In this document: one piece after another, positions 17,337 to 25,016 of the stretch
Numbering within the stretch: the first letter of the stretch is position 1
How the letters are laid out: every line of letters starts with the position of its first letter
Assembly: GCF_021653975.1 (NCBI RefSeq)
Contig: NZ_JAJKFK010000001.1
Span: forward strand, 186,001 to 250,000
Direction of reading: 5' to 3'
Origin: Amycolatopsis sp. GM8
Lineage (GTDB): Bacteria; Actinomycetota; Actinomycetes; Mycobacteriales; Pseudonocardiaceae
Length of the DNA: 64,000 nucleotides
Notes under the pieces: generated by a model
Told to the model about the DNA's origin: nothing
Databases searched by the model: none
The model's input: the letters and a program-made list of their open reading frames with translations, nothing else
Position numbers and translations under genes: made by a program

Positions 17337-17887
17337 CGCCCCGCTCGCCGAACGGGCGAACGCCCGCTACTGGCACGGGTACGACGAGTCGATCCCTCGT
17401 CGCCCGCCGAGCGGGACGTACGCCGGGTGGCGGTACGCCGGCGGGTAGAGTTTTCCGGCGTTTCGTCATCGTCGTCGTTGCCGCGGGCCTGTTCCTGGTC
17501 TTCCTCGCCCTGGTCCTCTTCACTCTCGGCCGGCGCGTCGCTTTCCTCCTGCTCCTCCGCGCGCTCGTCCTTCTCCTGCAAGGGATTCCGCACGCCGCCG
17601 CCGGACTGGAGACGCTCATTGAGAGACTCGATGCGGTTACTCGCCGCGGCCACCGCGGCGGACTTCGCCGCACCGACCAGCTCGTCGCGCGCCAAGTCGG
17701 TCAGCTTGCCGACTTCGGCTGTGGCACCGAGTTGCTTCAGCCCGTTCTGGACGAGCTTTCCGGGAGAGGTGCCCACTCGTCCGGTCGCTCCTGCCGCGGC
17801 GATCATCAGCGCGAGCCGCATTTTCTTGGAGCGGCCCAGTAAATAGCCGGCGCCGACCGCAAGGGCGACCCGTACTCCTGCCTTCAT
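17333..17887 (-). CDS. Gas-vesicle-operon leading gene, Glu/Asp- and Arg-rich membrane-anchored protein
   Basis: A 184-residue protein with a hydrophobic N-terminal stretch (VRVALAVGAGYLLGRS, then a basic KKMR and LALMIAAAGA), an amphipathic middle, an acidic segment (SEEDQGEEDQEQARGNDDDD) and an Arg/Ser/Thr-rich tail. The start ATG at 17887 is fixed by AGGAGGATCAACG upstream; in-frame codons further out lack a site. It is the first gene of the gas-vesicle operon and overlaps the SRPBCC gene. Similar charged proteins occur at this place in other actinomycete gas-vesicle clusters. No function is assigned. Confidence 0.72.
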   Translation of the reverse strand: MKAGVRVALAVGAGYLLGRSKKMRLALMIAAAGATGRVGTSPGKLVQNGLKQLGATAEVGKLTDLARDELVGAAKSAAVAAASNRIESLNERLQSGGGVRNPLQEKDERAEEQEESDAPAESEEDQGEEDQEQARGNDDDDETPENSTRRRTATRRTSRSAGDEGSTRRTRASSGRSPVRRAGR

Positions 17888-18412
17888 CGTTGATCCTCCT
17901 GACTCCAATTGGACCGAATTACCCCCCGACGACGCGGTGAAACGACCGCCGGCCATGAAAACGAGATTCCAAATTAGGGGCAAGAATGGAGAATAATTGG
18001 CGCGGAACTCTTCGTGGCGACACGCACTGGCCCAGTCGTCCCGGGTCAGCCGGCGCCCCGATTACCTGCCCACTCAGTGGGTATGCGACGGGCATGTGGA
18101 GACGACTGAAGCAATGGCCGCCGGCCAGACACGAGCCCATCGCCTCTGAGCCGGGGTATCCGTTAGTGGTCGGGTGTTGGTGCCGTTCAGCATCGCGTGC
18201 GGTAGTTGCCGCACCTGCGTCGACGGGTGGACTTCGTTCTGCATGCGCACGATGCTCCTGCCGTGGCGGTCTTCGGTGGCGCCACGGCGGAATGCCGCCA
18301 GAAGGGCCTCCCGTATGCCAGACTTGACAGCACACTCGTATTAGCCACGCCGCGGCGCCGGCACGGCGGCGCCGCAAGCAGTCTGATGCCTAACCCTGGC
18401 GCGAGGTGACCG
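17888..18412. other. Intergenic region between the gas-vesicle operon and the methyltransferase
   Basis: No credible gene is visible. The part next to the gas-vesicle operon (about 17,950-18,000) is clearly AT-richer than its surroundings and probably holds the operon promoter, but no confident -10/-35 pair can be named. GAGGTG shortly before 18413 is the ribosome-binding site of the methyltransferase. Confidence 0.4.
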
Positions 18413-19234
18413 ATGAGCGTCCAGCACCAGCCTTCTCACCCTGCCCTTGGCCACCGCAGCCAGCCCACTGCGGCCGGTGTCTATGACTGGTGCCTGCGGG
18501 GGCGTCATCACCTGCCGTGCGACGCGGACGCGGCCATCGCGGCCCAGCGACTGTTCCCACTCGCAGGCCGTACGGCCCAGTACAACCGCGACTTCCTCCG
18601 ACGAGCCGTGCGCTGGCTGGTGACCGATGGCGGCATTCGCCAGTTCCTCGATATCGGCTCCGGCTACCCCACCGCCGGCAACGTGCACGAGATCGCGCGG
18701 ACCCACGCCCCCGACACCCGGGTCGTCTACGTCGACCTGGACCCGGACACCGTCGCCGTCAGCAACCGGCTACTCGCCCAAGACCCCGACACCGTATGCC
18801 TGCAAGGCGACCTACGCGATCCCGACAACATCTTCGGACAGCCGCAGATCGAGCTACTCAACCTCGACCAGCCGATCGCACTGTTGCTGGTGTCCGTACT
18901 GCCGTTCGTCGCCGGCGACGCCACCTCACTCATCCGCCGCTACACCACCCGCCTGGCCCGGGGCAGCTACCTGGCCATCACGCACATCACCCCACCTGAG
19001 GACGAACGAACACGGCGACAACAGGCCGAACTCGCCAAAACCTACAACGCCGTCGTGCAACAAACCGCCCACCTGCGTACCCGTGACCAGATCACCGACC
19101 TGTTCGCCGGCACCGAACTCATCCACCCCGGCCTCGTCCGCGCCACCGACTGGCAACCCCCACAGGGCTACCAACCCGATCTCAGCGACCAGGCCGCAGC
19201 GGTCATCCTTGGCGGCGTCGCTCGTATTCCCTGA
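18413..19234 (+). CDS. SAM-dependent methyltransferase, SAV2177/DUF574 family
   Basis: A 273-residue protein. Motif I is FLDIGSGYPTAGNVHEIA (about residues 78-95), followed by RVVYVDLDPDTVAVSNRLL, which holds the acidic residue binding the SAM ribose, and by a hydrophobic strand, PIALLLVSVLPFVAGD. A conserved start, AAGVYDWCLRGRHHLPCDADAA, positions a substrate pocket. The family is abundant in actinomycetes and its substrates are mostly unknown. The ATG at 18413 has GAGGTG upstream. A related gene is at 35032-35898 inside the mobile element. Confidence 0.9.
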   Translation: MSVQHQPSHPALGHRSQPTAAGVYDWCLRGRHHLPCDADAAIAAQRLFPLAGRTAQYNRDFLRRAVRWLVTDGGIRQFLDIGSGYPTAGNVHEIARTHAPDTRVVYVDLDPDTVAVSNRLLAQDPDTVCLQGDLRDPDNIFGQPQIELLNLDQPIALLLVSVLPFVAGDATSLIRRYTTRLARGSYLAITHITPPEDERTRRQQAELAKTYNAVVQQTAHLRTRDQITDLFAGTELIHPGLVRATDWQPPQGYQPDLSDQAAAVILGGVARIP

Positions 19235-19308
19235 CACTTATCGGCGGAATGGCGCCGCATGTCTGGCAGCCTCGCAGATCGGCCGAAATGTCGGACCGTC
19301 GTCGTCGA

Positions 19309-19887
19309 CTTCGCGACATGGCCGACGACGGCGACGGAGCGCTGCCCCAGCTGGGACGACTGGAGACCCTGCCGCTGCGGGACGTGTGGCTGCACGAAGC
19401 GCAGGATTTCACGCCGTGGCCGCTCACCAACACCGACGCGCTCGGCGAGGCACATGCCGCGCTGGACTGGCTCAACGCCCGCACCCTTGTTCCGGCTGGT
19501 GGCGCAACGCAATGACTGGGGCAAGTCCGTGCGGACGCGGGCCCAGTCCCACGACGGCAGCACAACCTGTTCTACGGCGAGTTCTGGGACCGCTACCTCG
19601 ACGCACTGCGCAAGGCACAGCTGCCGTGGACACGAGCACGCAAGGGGCCCCGCAGCAGAACTGGCTCCCCACGCCCAGCGGGGTGTCGTCCATCGAGTTC
19701 ACGGTCTCGTTCAGCAAGCAGGGCCTGCTCGTTCGAACCACTGGACGGGCGGAAAGGCTGCCGCATCGGTGACCGTCGACCGGGTGCCGTCGCCGAACAG
19801 GACCAGTGGCCGTCCTACATCGACTGGTTCGTCGGCAGCCAGCGGCGGCTCCGTAACGCCGTAGCCGAAGTCGGCGGTACCCGGTAG
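19309..19887 (+). pseudogene. Decayed DUF4268-family gene
   Basis: Fragments occur in order and in three frames. They are LETLPLRDVWLHEAQDFTPW, then AALDWLNART, then PLFRLVAQRNDWGKSVRTRA, then FYGEFWDRYLDALRKAQLPW, then QQNWLPTPSGVSSIEFTVSF and finally YIDWFVGSQRRLRNAVAEVG with a stop at 19885-19887. This is the layout of DUF4268 proteins (about 320 residues: a nuclease-like N-terminal half and the DUF4268 C-terminal half), but internal deletions and frameshifts leave under 195 codons. A functional product is not expected. Confidence 0.75.
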
Positions 19888-19984
19888 AACATCCCAACTT
19901 CGCACTGCCGAAACACGCGTCGATCGATGATTCCGGCCATGTGCCGCCACCACACACCCAAACACAGAAGGAGTCGAGTTCTCC

Positions 19985-20731
19985 GTGTCGATCCCACAGC
20001 CGGCCGGCGGACCGACCGCTGATGACTATGCACCCCAGCACGAACTGCTCGACCGCTGCATCTCCGGCGACGGGCGCGGCGACTCACTCGCCTCCTTACG
20101 GCAATACTTCCGCGAAGACGGTCCGGGCGAAGCGTTGTACAGCGGCCGCCGATTCGAGCGGCTGGCCAGTGGCGGCGACGCACCCGACGTCCGGGACGTC
20201 ATAACCCCTGCGGACGTGCTGGCTCTGAGTTTCTTGAGCATCACTGACAGGCTGCCGGCGGTCACGATCAACGTCACCGAGACCTACGCCGACCAGATCA
20301 CGAAACTACTGGCTCAGCTTCCCACCGAACTGGCCATGCACGAGGCGTCGTGGGATTACTACGCCGAAGGATCACCCGCTGCCGAACTCTGGACACTGCT
20401 CTGCCACTGCGGCGGGAAACACCGCTGGGTGACGGCCAACAAGCTCCTGGCCCGCAAGCGGCCACACCTGCTGCCCGTCTACGACAACGAAGTGGCGAAA
20501 CTCCTGGACCAGCCCATCAGCTTCTGGGCCTGCCTGTGGACCTGGTTTCACGCCAACCCAAGCCGGCAGGAAGCCCTCACCAGGCTTCGGGCCGAGGCGG
20601 GCGGGATTGAGGACATCAGCCTGCTTCGCTGCCTGGACGTCGTGCTGTGGATGCGCGGTGCGGCCTTCGGAGCCACATCGCACAGCCACGATCGGCGACA
20701 CCATGAACGACCAGCTCCTCAGGCTGAATGA
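19985..20731 (+). CDS. DUF6308-family protein
   Basis: A 248-residue mostly helical protein with motifs I associate with the actinobacterial DUF6308 family: LYSGRRFERLASGGDAPDV, then VITPADVLALSFLSI and WVTANKLLARKRPHLLPVYD. The last segment resembles the helix-hairpin-helix part of DNA-binding proteins. No enzyme motif is evident and the function is unknown. The start is a GTG at 19985 preceded by AAGGAG. It lies just after the decayed DUF4268 gene. The final 20 residues are low-complexity and may differ in relatives. Confidence 0.75.
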   Translation: MSIPQPAGGPTADDYAPQHELLDRCISGDGRGDSLASLRQYFREDGPGEALYSGRRFERLASGGDAPDVRDVITPADVLALSFLSITDRLPAVTINVTETYADQITKLLAQLPTELAMHEASWDYYAEGSPAAELWTLLCHCGGKHRWVTANKLLARKRPHLLPVYDNEVAKLLDQPISFWACLWTWFHANPSRQEALTRLRAEAGGIEDISLLRCLDVVLWMRGAAFGATSHSHDRRHHERPAPQAE

Positions 20732-21232
20732 GATCCTTGACATGTTATGGCGGCGGACGTCCTGGGCTGCCTGGTTGCGCAACCGGACTCTTCCCCTACG
20801 ACGTCGACGAATAGGGCTTGACACAAAGCGCAATACTGCCTGAAGAAGGCAGGGCCTGCCTCGGCCCGCCCGATCAGTACGAGCGGGCCGCCCGAGTCGA
20901 ACGCCGCCTTACCCCACCGGCCAGCGCGAATCTCGTCAGAGGTACCAGCCCACGCTAATTCGCGGTCGCAGGGTGGTGACAATGGGGCAGTGCGCTGTCG
21001 GCGCATATTCGGGCATTCGGTGCGCAGCGTTTCGCTCAGCCCGGGGAGGGAGAGTAGACCCTCGACCGATATTACTCGTTCTCCTGCCAAGATTCGCTTC
21101 TGTCGAATTGTGTGTGTTGCGACGGTGCCCCCTTCTGTCGCGTACTGCGGCTAGTATGATCGAAGTTCTCGACCCCACTCGAACGCACCGCTCAATGCTT
21201 GAGTGTGTCGGTGCGTGGAGGATAATCGAGTC
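20732..21232. other. Intergenic region without recognisable genes
   Basis: Open frames here overlap on both strands without coding-like composition or a ribosome-binding site. The last 200 bases before the TfoX-like gene are AT-richer and likely carry its promoter. Confidence 0.4.
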
Positions 21233-21601
21233 ATGGCTTTCGACCACGATCTCGCCGAGCGCATCCGCGAACTCCTCGCCGGTGCGCCGGGCGTCACGGA
21301 GCAGCGAATGTTTGGCGGCCTGGCCTTTCTGATCAACGGGAACATGGCAGTGGCTGCCAGTGGCCAGGGTGGCCTGCTGGTCCGGGTAGCCCCCGAAGAC
21401 ACCGACACCTACGTCGACGACGAGCGGGTGCGCCGCATGGTGATGGGTGGGCGTGAGATGCGTGGCTGGCTGCACGTTGACATCACGGCCACGGGTGCTG
21501 CGAGCGAATTCGACCAGTGGGTGGCTCGCGGTGCCGCCTACGCCCGTTCGTTGCCCGCCAAAAGCCCCGGCCGGCGCCGCCGAGCCCGTTCAGCAGGCTG
21601 A
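21233..21601 (+). CDS. TfoX/Sxy N-terminal-domain protein
   Basis: A 122-residue protein with the TfoX N-terminal domain: LAERIRELLAGAPGVTEQRM, then FGGLAFLINGNMAVAASGQG and GLLVRVAPEDT, followed by MGGREMRGWLHVD. TfoX/Sxy proteins regulate competence in gamma-proteobacteria; stand-alone actinobacterial homologues have no settled role. The ATG at 21233 is chosen from GGAGGA at 21217-21222. The C-terminus is Arg-rich (PGRRRRARS). Confidence 0.82.
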   Translation: MAFDHDLAERIRELLAGAPGVTEQRMFGGLAFLINGNMAVAASGQGGLLVRVAPEDTDTYVDDERVRRMVMGGREMRGWLHVDITATGAASEFDQWVARGAAYARSLPAKSPGRRRRARSAG

Positions 21602-22180
21602 ACCGATGCCAGGGAGCAACCAGGTGCGCCGAACAGTTCTGAACTGCACTAAACGACTCTGAACGAACCCGCGCCGACCTGCGGAAGTTGCGTTTCCGCA
21701 GGTCGGCGCACTATTGCGTCGTTGGTTCACACCGACGAGGTCAGCGGCTCGCCCCAACTGCGGAACGACCAGCACGGGGAATGGCACCGCAGCGAACGGC
21801 TGAGGGGTCCACGAACTTGATCATGCGGATCAATGAACTGATGGTGGCGCCCCGTCGCCCGGCCGAAACGGCTGCGGTCCGCGACCAGATCTCCTGGACC
21901 GCGCCTACCGAGACAACACACCTGTTCTGCGCCCCGATAACCGCAAACGGGCGACAACGGCCCTACAGGCCAGCCAACGGGCACCATCGCACGCCAACAG
22001 CGGCCTGGAGACGCCAACCGTCACCATCCGACCGCACCCAGCGACGGGTTGGAGCACGTTGACGCCCATTCAGCGACCTTGGGCGCATCACCAGAAGGAG
22101 CGGCAGCCGAGGCGACCCCGAATGGCCTCGGGTCAAAGCGGTTTCATGATCGACTCCTGATTTCCTCCTGCACACCCCTG
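21602..22180. other. Intergenic region left of the integration site
   Basis: No supported gene. The overlapping frames lack ribosome-binding sites and family motifs. This is chromosomal sequence lying downstream of the interrupted tRNA-Pro gene. Confidence 0.35.
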
Positions 22181-22223
22181 TTGATCTTGATTCAGACCAC
22201 AATGGACAGACAGTCAAGATCAA
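22181..22223. repeat. 10-bp perfect inverted repeat beside the integration site
   Basis: TTGATCTTGA at 22181-22190 and its exact reverse complement TCAAGATCAA at 22214-22223, with 23 bp between. The spacing suits a protein-binding dyad better than a terminator hairpin. It lies about 65 bp from the tRNA remnant. Confidence 0.6.
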
Positions 22224-22230
22224 TGGAAAG

Positions 22231-22276
22231 TAAGAAAAAGACCCGCTGACCTGGGCTCTCACCCAGACCCAGCGGG
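22231..22276 (-). terminator. Rho-independent terminator of the tRNA-Pro gene
   Basis: Read on the minus strand, CCCGCTGGGTCTGGG (22276-22262) and CCCAGGTCAGCGGG (22255-22242) pair around a six-base loop and are followed by a T-rich run (TCTTTTTCTTA, 22241-22231). It sits immediately downstream of the tRNA 3' end and marks the original chromosomal flank. Confidence 0.85.
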
Positions 22277-22287
22277 CCCTTACGACC

Positions 22288-22330
22288 GTCGGGACGACAG
22301 GATTTGAACCTGCGACCCCTTGACCCCCAG
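22288..22330 (-). other. attachment site: 3' half of tRNA-Pro(GGG)
   Basis: On the minus strand the sequence runs from the anticodon loop (CTGGGGG, anticodon GGG) through the 3' anticodon stem (TCAAG), the variable region (GGGTC) and the T arm (GCAGGTTCAAATCCTGT) to the acceptor end CCCGAC at 22288. No D arm or 5' acceptor half lies upstream. A half tRNA ending within the anticodon loop is the usual product of tyrosine-integrase insertion into a tRNA gene. Because the tRNA terminator is on the left, the element occupies the right side and an intact copy should lie at its other end. Confidence 0.82.
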
Positions 22331-22473
22331 GCGGCCTAAAGGGGTCCAGCGGGTCCTGGCCAGTCCAAACAGGCTGGTCGGAGTCCGGGAATCGTCCAGG
22401 TCAGGGCCTCTGATCCGGCCCAGTCTTGCCAGTCCGTGAGACGCGTGTGAGACGGGGCCACGAACGGAGACCC
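22331..22473. promoter_or_regulatory. Possible integrase arm-site region inside the element end
   Basis: Next to the tRNA remnant are clustered short repeats: CCAG/CTGG-containing motifs (for example CCAGTCCAAACAGGCTGG) and a tandem GTGAGACG separated by three bases. Recombinase and excisionase arm sites are commonly found in this position, but the repeats are too short to prove it. Confidence 0.35.
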
Positions 22474-22761
22474 ATGTTTACGTCTCGTCCCAGGCCGCCC
22501 AGCGGCCGTCATGCCCCTGCCAACCCGCTGGCCGCCAGGATGCGGTTGCACGGGCCCACGCGCGCCGGTAACCGCGCGTGCCCTGGCTATCATCGCCGCC
22601 TGTCCCCGGGGCACGGCCGTGGTCGACACCACGCTGCCGCGACCTCCTCACCTGCGACGCGCCTGGTCCTCACCTGGCGCCTATGGGCACCGAGGCTCTA
22701 TGCGGCAGCCCTCCTCGCGACGTGCCGGTATAGGCCAACGATGGCTGGGGGTCGGCGATGA
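22474..22761 (+). CDS. Possible small Arg-rich protein of the element
   Basis: A 95-codon frame with GGAG upstream of its ATG and a stop that overlaps the next start (ATGA at 22758-22761). The product is rich in Arg, Pro and Ala with a short hydrophobic run near the C-terminus (LYAAALLATC). Third-position GC is lower than in neighbouring genes, so coding status is doubtful. No family is recognised. Confidence 0.35.
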   Translation: MFTSRPRPPSGRHAPANPLAARMRLHGPTRAGNRACPGYHRRLSPGHGRGRHHAAATSSPATRLVLTWRLWAPRLYAAALLATCRYRPTMAGGRR

Positions 22762-23477
22762 GCGTCGAAGCCATCACCTGGGCACTTACCCAGGCGCCGA
22801 TACCGCGGAACCGCAAGAACGCTTCGTCGATGGCAAGCGTGCTGGTCGGTCTGGCCAACCACGCTGGTCCCGACGGCACGAACGCCTTCCCCGCCATCGC
22901 CACCCTTACCCAGTACACACGTCTGTCCACCCGCTCGGTCCAATACGCATTACGCGATCTCGAGCAACTGGGGCTAATCAGCCCGTCCGATCCCGAGATC
23001 ATCGCCGCCTACGTCAAACGGGCCGACCGGCGCCCACACGGTTGGGACCTCGCCCTTCGCCGGGCAGAAACCCCACCCCTCACCGCCGCTACCCCCAAGC
23101 CGCGCGAGCCTGTGGACAACCACGCGAACGAGGTGCATGCATTGCACCCCGCCGACACCCACGGGGTGCAACAACAGCCGCGCGGGGTGCAAACAGCGAC
23201 GTTACGGGGTGCAAGCACTGCACCCGAACCATCCCTGAACCGTCCGGGAACCACCCGCCCGCGGCAGCCCAGCCGACGCGGCCGCGTGACCGCGACGGTC
23301 GAGCCGGGCGACCGGCCGCCCGCACCGCAGCGGCCGTGCGGGCAGTGCGACGGACGACCCCGAGAACCGGTCGCGACCCGGCTCGTGTGGCACGGCGAGA
23401 CCGCCGTCCCGTGCCCGCGCTGCAACCCCCGCTCGCCGCACTACCCCAGCAGACCCGGCCTCCCGGCCGCTTCCTGA
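22758..23477 (+). CDS. Helix-turn-helix protein, replication-initiator type
   Basis: A 239-residue protein. Residues about 5-85 form a winged HTH of the kind seen in plasmid and phage replication or regulatory proteins: LVGLANHAGPDGTNAFPAIA, then LTQYTRLSTRSVQYALRDLE and LGLISPSD. The remainder is polar and Pro/Arg-rich, with a C-terminal pair of CxxC motifs (CGQC and CPRC) that could bind zinc. Actinomycete integrative elements often carry such a gene ahead of partition genes, as here. A role in element replication or copy control is inference. The start ATG overlaps the preceding small frame. Confidence 0.7.
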   Translation: MSVEAITWALTQAPIPRNRKNASSMASVLVGLANHAGPDGTNAFPAIATLTQYTRLSTRSVQYALRDLEQLGLISPSDPEIIAAYVKRADRRPHGWDLALRRAETPPLTAATPKPREPVDNHANEVHALHPADTHGVQQQPRGVQTATLRGASTAPEPSLNRPGTTRPRQPSRRGRVTATVEPGDRPPAPQRPCGQCDGRPREPVATRLVWHGETAVPCPRCNPRSPHYPSRPGLPAAS

Positions 23478-23519
23478 ACCCTCGGCAGAACCCCTGCGCA
23501 CATATCGAAGGAGAACCCC

Positions 23520-24326
23520 ATGGCTACCGCCATGCTCGACCATCAACATCTCACCGCCAGCGTCGCGGCCCTGCGGGGGCACGCCGCCACCCGACTGGCC
23601 GGAAAGATCATCACCGTGCTGTCCCCCAAGGGCGGGCAGGGCAAGTCCACCTTCGCCAAAGAACTCGCCTGGCTGCTAGACGCGATCCTGGTGGACCTGG
23701 ATTGGGACGGCGGCCGCGTGTCCCGCCTGCTCGGGTATCAGACCGCCCGCTACGTGCGCGCGCCGCTGCTCGACGCCCTGTTCGACCCTCAGGGCCGCCC
23801 GCCGCGGATTCACCGCAGCCGCAACCGGCCGGACATGGTGCCCGGACACCGGGACTTCGAGCCCAACCAGCCCGAGCCCGACGCAATGGCCGAGTTGCTC
23901 ATCGCCTGGAGCCAGGGCTGGGCACGGCCCATGGTGATCGACACCCACCCCGGTGGCAGCCGATCCACCCTCGGTGCCGCGCAAGCCGCCGACCTGGTGA
24001 TCATGCCGGTCATCTTGGGCACCGGCGAGCTCGACGCTGTCGAGGACGCCCTCGACGAACTGGCTGATTTCAACCTCCTGCTCGTGCCCAACCACGTGCC
24101 CACCAACCCCGCCCACCTACCCGGATACGAATCCCGCCGCCTGCTCGCGCTCGCGCAGCGGCACCGAGTGGGCGTCGCCGACACCTTCGTGCGCCACCAC
24201 GGCTGGATGCCCCGCCGCCGGATCCGCACCGTCATCACCGCCCGCACCACCCACGGCACCAACAGCGCAGCCCTCACGCGCGACCTGACCGCACTCGCCC
24301 AAGAGGTCCTCACCCATGCAGCCTGA
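23520..24326 (+). CDS. ParA-family partition ATPase
   Basis: A 268-residue P-loop ATPase of the ParA/MinD group. The deviant Walker A is SPKGGQGKST (residues 35-44), with the signature lysine; the next strand is AILVDLDWDGG and the Walker B region is ARPMVIDTHPGG. Family members move plasmid or element DNA, or position complexes, with a DNA-binding partner. GAAGGAGAACCCC precedes the ATG. It overlaps the next gene by 11 bp, which likely encodes the partner. Partition genes on an integrated element suggest that it passes through an extrachromosomal stage. Confidence 0.88.
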   Translation: MATAMLDHQHLTASVAALRGHAATRLAGKIITVLSPKGGQGKSTFAKELAWLLDAILVDLDWDGGRVSRLLGYQTARYVRAPLLDALFDPQGRPPRIHRSRNRPDMVPGHRDFEPNQPEPDAMAELLIAWSQGWARPMVIDTHPGGSRSTLGAAQAADLVIMPVILGTGELDAVEDALDELADFNLLLVPNHVPTNPAHLPGYESRRLLALAQRHRVGVADTFVRHHGWMPRRRIRTVITARTTHGTNSAALTRDLTALAQEVLTHAA

Positions 24327-24966
24327 ACCCCCCAATCGCACAGGCGGAACCGAGCACGCGATCGCCGGCACTGCGCGCCTAGCGGCCGCCGGAAATAAGG
24401 CCGCCCGCAAGACACGGCACGCCCCTACCCCAAAGGACGGGACCACCAGCCGGACACCCGCGAACCCGCCTACAGCGCCGACCGTTACCGATACAGGACC
24501 CCAGGGACCATCTGAGCCAGCTAACGGCCACACTGTAGCGCTATCACCCGCGCACGAGGGCGTCGCGCGAGTACGGCCCATTCACAGTAGCGAAGCCGGC
24601 GCGGACTCGCGGCCAAGCCCAGCCAGTGCACCAGGCAATATGGCCGATGGCGGCAGGAACCCGTCAACTGTCGCGCTCGGTCGCAGTCTTCTCCCCGCAA
24701 TACCACCGCCTACCGCTGGGCCGGTGATGCCCGAGTCCGTCCGCAAATCACTACGTCTGGGCCTGATCAACACCCTGCGCGCTCTCAACGCCGCCCACCG
24801 GCTCGTTGAGGCCCGCCAGGACGAGCTCGTCAAGGCCTTCGCCGACGCCCGAGACCAAGGCTTCCCCGAGCGGGAGATCGCACGCCTGCGCGGCGAAGCA
24901 GTTGGCCTCGGCTTCGACGACGACCAATACACCCAACTCCTCCACCACACCGGCTGGACTGCCTAG
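24316..24966 (+). CDS. Probable ParA partner protein, unrecognised
   Basis: A 216-residue protein of two parts. About 130 residues are disordered and rich in Pro, Thr and Ala. A compact helical C-terminus follows (RKSLRLGLINTLRALNAAHR, then LVEARQDELVKAFADARDQG and REIARLRGEAVGLGFDDDQY). The 11-bp overlap with parA and the helical DNA-binding-like tail suggest the centromere-binding partner, although no ParB/RHH signature is visible. A GC-rich inverted repeat follows its stop. Confidence 0.6.
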   Translation: MQPEPPNRTGGTEHAIAGTARLAAAGNKAARKTRHAPTPKDGTTSRTPANPPTAPTVTDTGPQGPSEPANGHTVALSPAHEGVARVRPIHSSEAGADSRPSPASAPGNMADGGRNPSTVALGRSLLPAIPPPTAGPVMPESVRKSLRLGLINTLRALNAAHRLVEARQDELVKAFADARDQGFPEREIARLRGEAVGLGFDDDQYTQLLHHTGWTA

Positions 24967-24975
24967 CCGTCCCCA

Positions 24976-25016
24976 GGGGGTGTCCTCGCCCCAACCACCC
25001 GGACGAGGACACCCCC
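24976..25016. terminator. 13-bp inverted repeat after the partition genes
   Basis: GGGGGTGTCCTCG (24976-24988) and its exact complement CGAGGACACCCCC (25004-25016) can form a 13-bp stem with a 15-base loop, ten bases after the stop of the partition partner gene. There is no T-tract, so it is either a GC-rich actinomycete terminator or a protein-binding dyad. Confidence 0.55.

Noticed and set aside
22288..22330. An intact tRNA-Pro gene
   Set aside because: No D arm, 5' anticodon stem or 5' acceptor strand is found on the 5' side; only the 3' half is present.
22511..24067. A 518-codon open frame on the plus strand across the HTH and ParA genes
   Set aside because: Its product is Arg/Pro/Ala-rich without any domain, while the overlapping frames encode an HTH protein and a ParA with an intact P-loop and proper ribosome-binding sites.
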